From the NCBI GenBank assembly GCA_945869245.1, contig CAMBOY010000191.1, positions 1-6,148 on the forward strand: a stretch of 6,148 bases of DNA, given 5' to 3'. The notes under the pieces were generated by a model. That model was not told the origin of the DNA and did not search any database. It was given only the letters and a program-made list of their open reading frames with translations. This document shows positions 5,353-6,148 of this stretch, in pieces. Source of the DNA: Hydrogenophaga intermedia (GTDB lineage Bacteria; Pseudomonadota; Gammaproteobacteria; Burkholderiales; Burkholderiaceae_C). The position numbers were made by a program, and so were the translations under genes. Positions within the stretch are counted from its first letter, which is position 1; the number at the start of each line of letters is the position of its first letter.

Positions 5353-6148
5353 TCAGCGCTGCTCAATCAAGCGCATGAGTTGTTGATCGTTTCGCACCTG
5401 CACGCACCAGCGGGCAACTGCCGACAGCTCAGCCCTGGGATTTGTCATGGCTCTTGCGCGGGACAGTTTTTCTTTTAGGGTTGTCTTCGCTGCTGGGTTA
5501 CAGCCTGATCCGCATCGATTCTTTGCTCTGGCAATATCGTTCATCAATTGGTTCATCTGCTGCCAAACCGTGCGACGTGCTTCGGCCAGCGCAGCATGCT
5601 CATTCAGCTTGAGGCGTTTCACAGTCTCATCAACACGGGATCTTTCCCAATCCGAAGAGCTAGGCATAGCAATGACTTTGCCTTCCTCGTCGAAAGCGAT
5701 GAGGGCTACATCGGTTTCATCAATCGGATCAAGCAGATAGCAGGCCTCGGACTCTTCGCAGGGCTGGGTGTATGTGGAGCACAGAGACCCTTCTTTGAGC
5801 GGAAACCAACCACCCTTCTTGCGGTTGCCGACATTGCCGCATGCTCGGAAGTTCATGTAATCAAACGCCAACCACCAATAGCCATCACGGGTGGTTGAAT
5901 CCAGTGCTTTGGCTTCTTTCTTGGGGCGAAAGTGTTCAACGTCGTAGTGGGAGTACAGCTCACGCACCTCGGAGAACCAGCACTTACCAGCAGATAAAGC
6001 CAATAGCCATTCCTTCAGGGCACCCCAGTGTGAGCTATTGGCGTCGATCAGCGCATTGCGTTCGTCTCGTTTGCCGTCATCGTGCAAGGCGGCTAGGGCT
6101 GCTACCAGTTGTGCCGACTTGTCCTGCCAAGACTGCCACTGATCCTGT
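5353..6148 (-). CDS. PtuB/retron-type HNH endonuclease (5' end beyond window)
   Basis: The frame is open from the right edge to TGA at 5353-5355, giving 264 visible residues and no ATG or GTG at the edge, so the true start lies outside; TTG at 6087 is unlikely because the upstream codons (QWQSWQDKSAQLVAAL) read as plausible protein. The HNH-type core is SHYDVEHFRPKKEA (around 5913-5952, His at 5932-5934) followed by YWWLAFDYMNFRACGNVGNRKKGGWFPL, then LLDPIDETD and a helical C-terminus ending with AELSAVARWC. This layout matches HNH nucleases found beside ATPases in Septu (PtuB) and retron defence modules. The usual zinc-knuckle pairs are changed: CWFS in place of CxxC (5971-5982) and CGNVG in place of CxxC (5827-5841). 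GC content is about 50% against about 70% in mutS, suggesting horizontal transfer. The partner gene expected upstream is off the window, so the system cannot be named. No signal peptide or membrane segment is visible. Confidence 0.82.
   Translation of the reverse strand, partial: QDQWQSWQDKSAQLVAALAALHDDGKRDERNALIDANSSHWGALKEWLLALSAGKCWFSEVRELYSHYDVEHFRPKKEAKALDSTTRDGYWWLAFDYMNFRACGNVGNRKKGGWFPLKEGSLCSTYTQPCEESEACYLLDPIDETDVALIAFDEEGKVIAMPSSSDWERSRVDETVKRLKLNEHAALAEARRTVWQQMNQLMNDIARAKNRCGSGCNPAAKTTLKEKLSRARAMTNPRAELSAVARWCVQVRNDQQLMRLIEQR

Noticed and set aside
4335..5378. Plus-strand ORF of 347 codons opposite the 5' half of mutS
   Set aside because: Same antisense effect of third-position GC bias; no recognisable motif and it ends across the mutS start region.
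6085..6087. TTG as start codon of the HNH gene
   Set aside because: The frame continues open for 20 codons to the edge with protein-like sequence, so the true start is most likely outside the window.

Overview
The window looks like high-GC betaproteobacterial DNA, most probably Burkholderiales and plausibly Comamonadaceae. I base this on the close MutS match to the proteobacterial family, strong GC bias at third codon positions, and a G/C-rich repeat resembling ones I recall from Comamonadaceae genomes. No search was run, so the placement is inference. Every gene I can support lies on the minus strand, so transcription runs from the right edge to the left edge.

In transcription order the layout is: (1) 6148-5353, an HNH endonuclease of the PtuB/retron-associated type whose start is beyond the right edge and whose GC content is clearly lower than that of its neighbours; (2) 5279-2562, mutS, the mismatch-recognition ATPase, carrying an unusual in-frame 26-residue insert encoded by a palindromic, repeat-like DNA segment (about 3074-3155); (3) 2565-1738, an Anbu-type proteasome-like N-terminal-nucleophile hydrolase whose ATG overlaps the mutS stop (ATGA); (4) 1636-803, an alpha/beta hydrolase; (5) 746-588, a weakly supported small single-pass membrane protein; (6) 591-1, the six-helix membrane sensor part of a signalling protein, its output domain beyond the left edge, whose possible GTG start overlaps the stop of the small ORF (GTGA).

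mutS and the Anbu gene are clearly translationally coupled and the others are closely spaced, so 5279-1 could be one or two operons of otherwise unrelated housekeeping functions. The right-hand HNH gene looks acquired. It resembles the nuclease half of Septu-like or retron-linked anti-phage modules, and the partner expected upstream of it (AAA/ABC ATPase or other) lies outside the window. No rRNA, tRNA, CRISPR array, insertion sequence or convincing Rho-independent terminator was seen. No stretch longer than about 100 bases lacks a gene.
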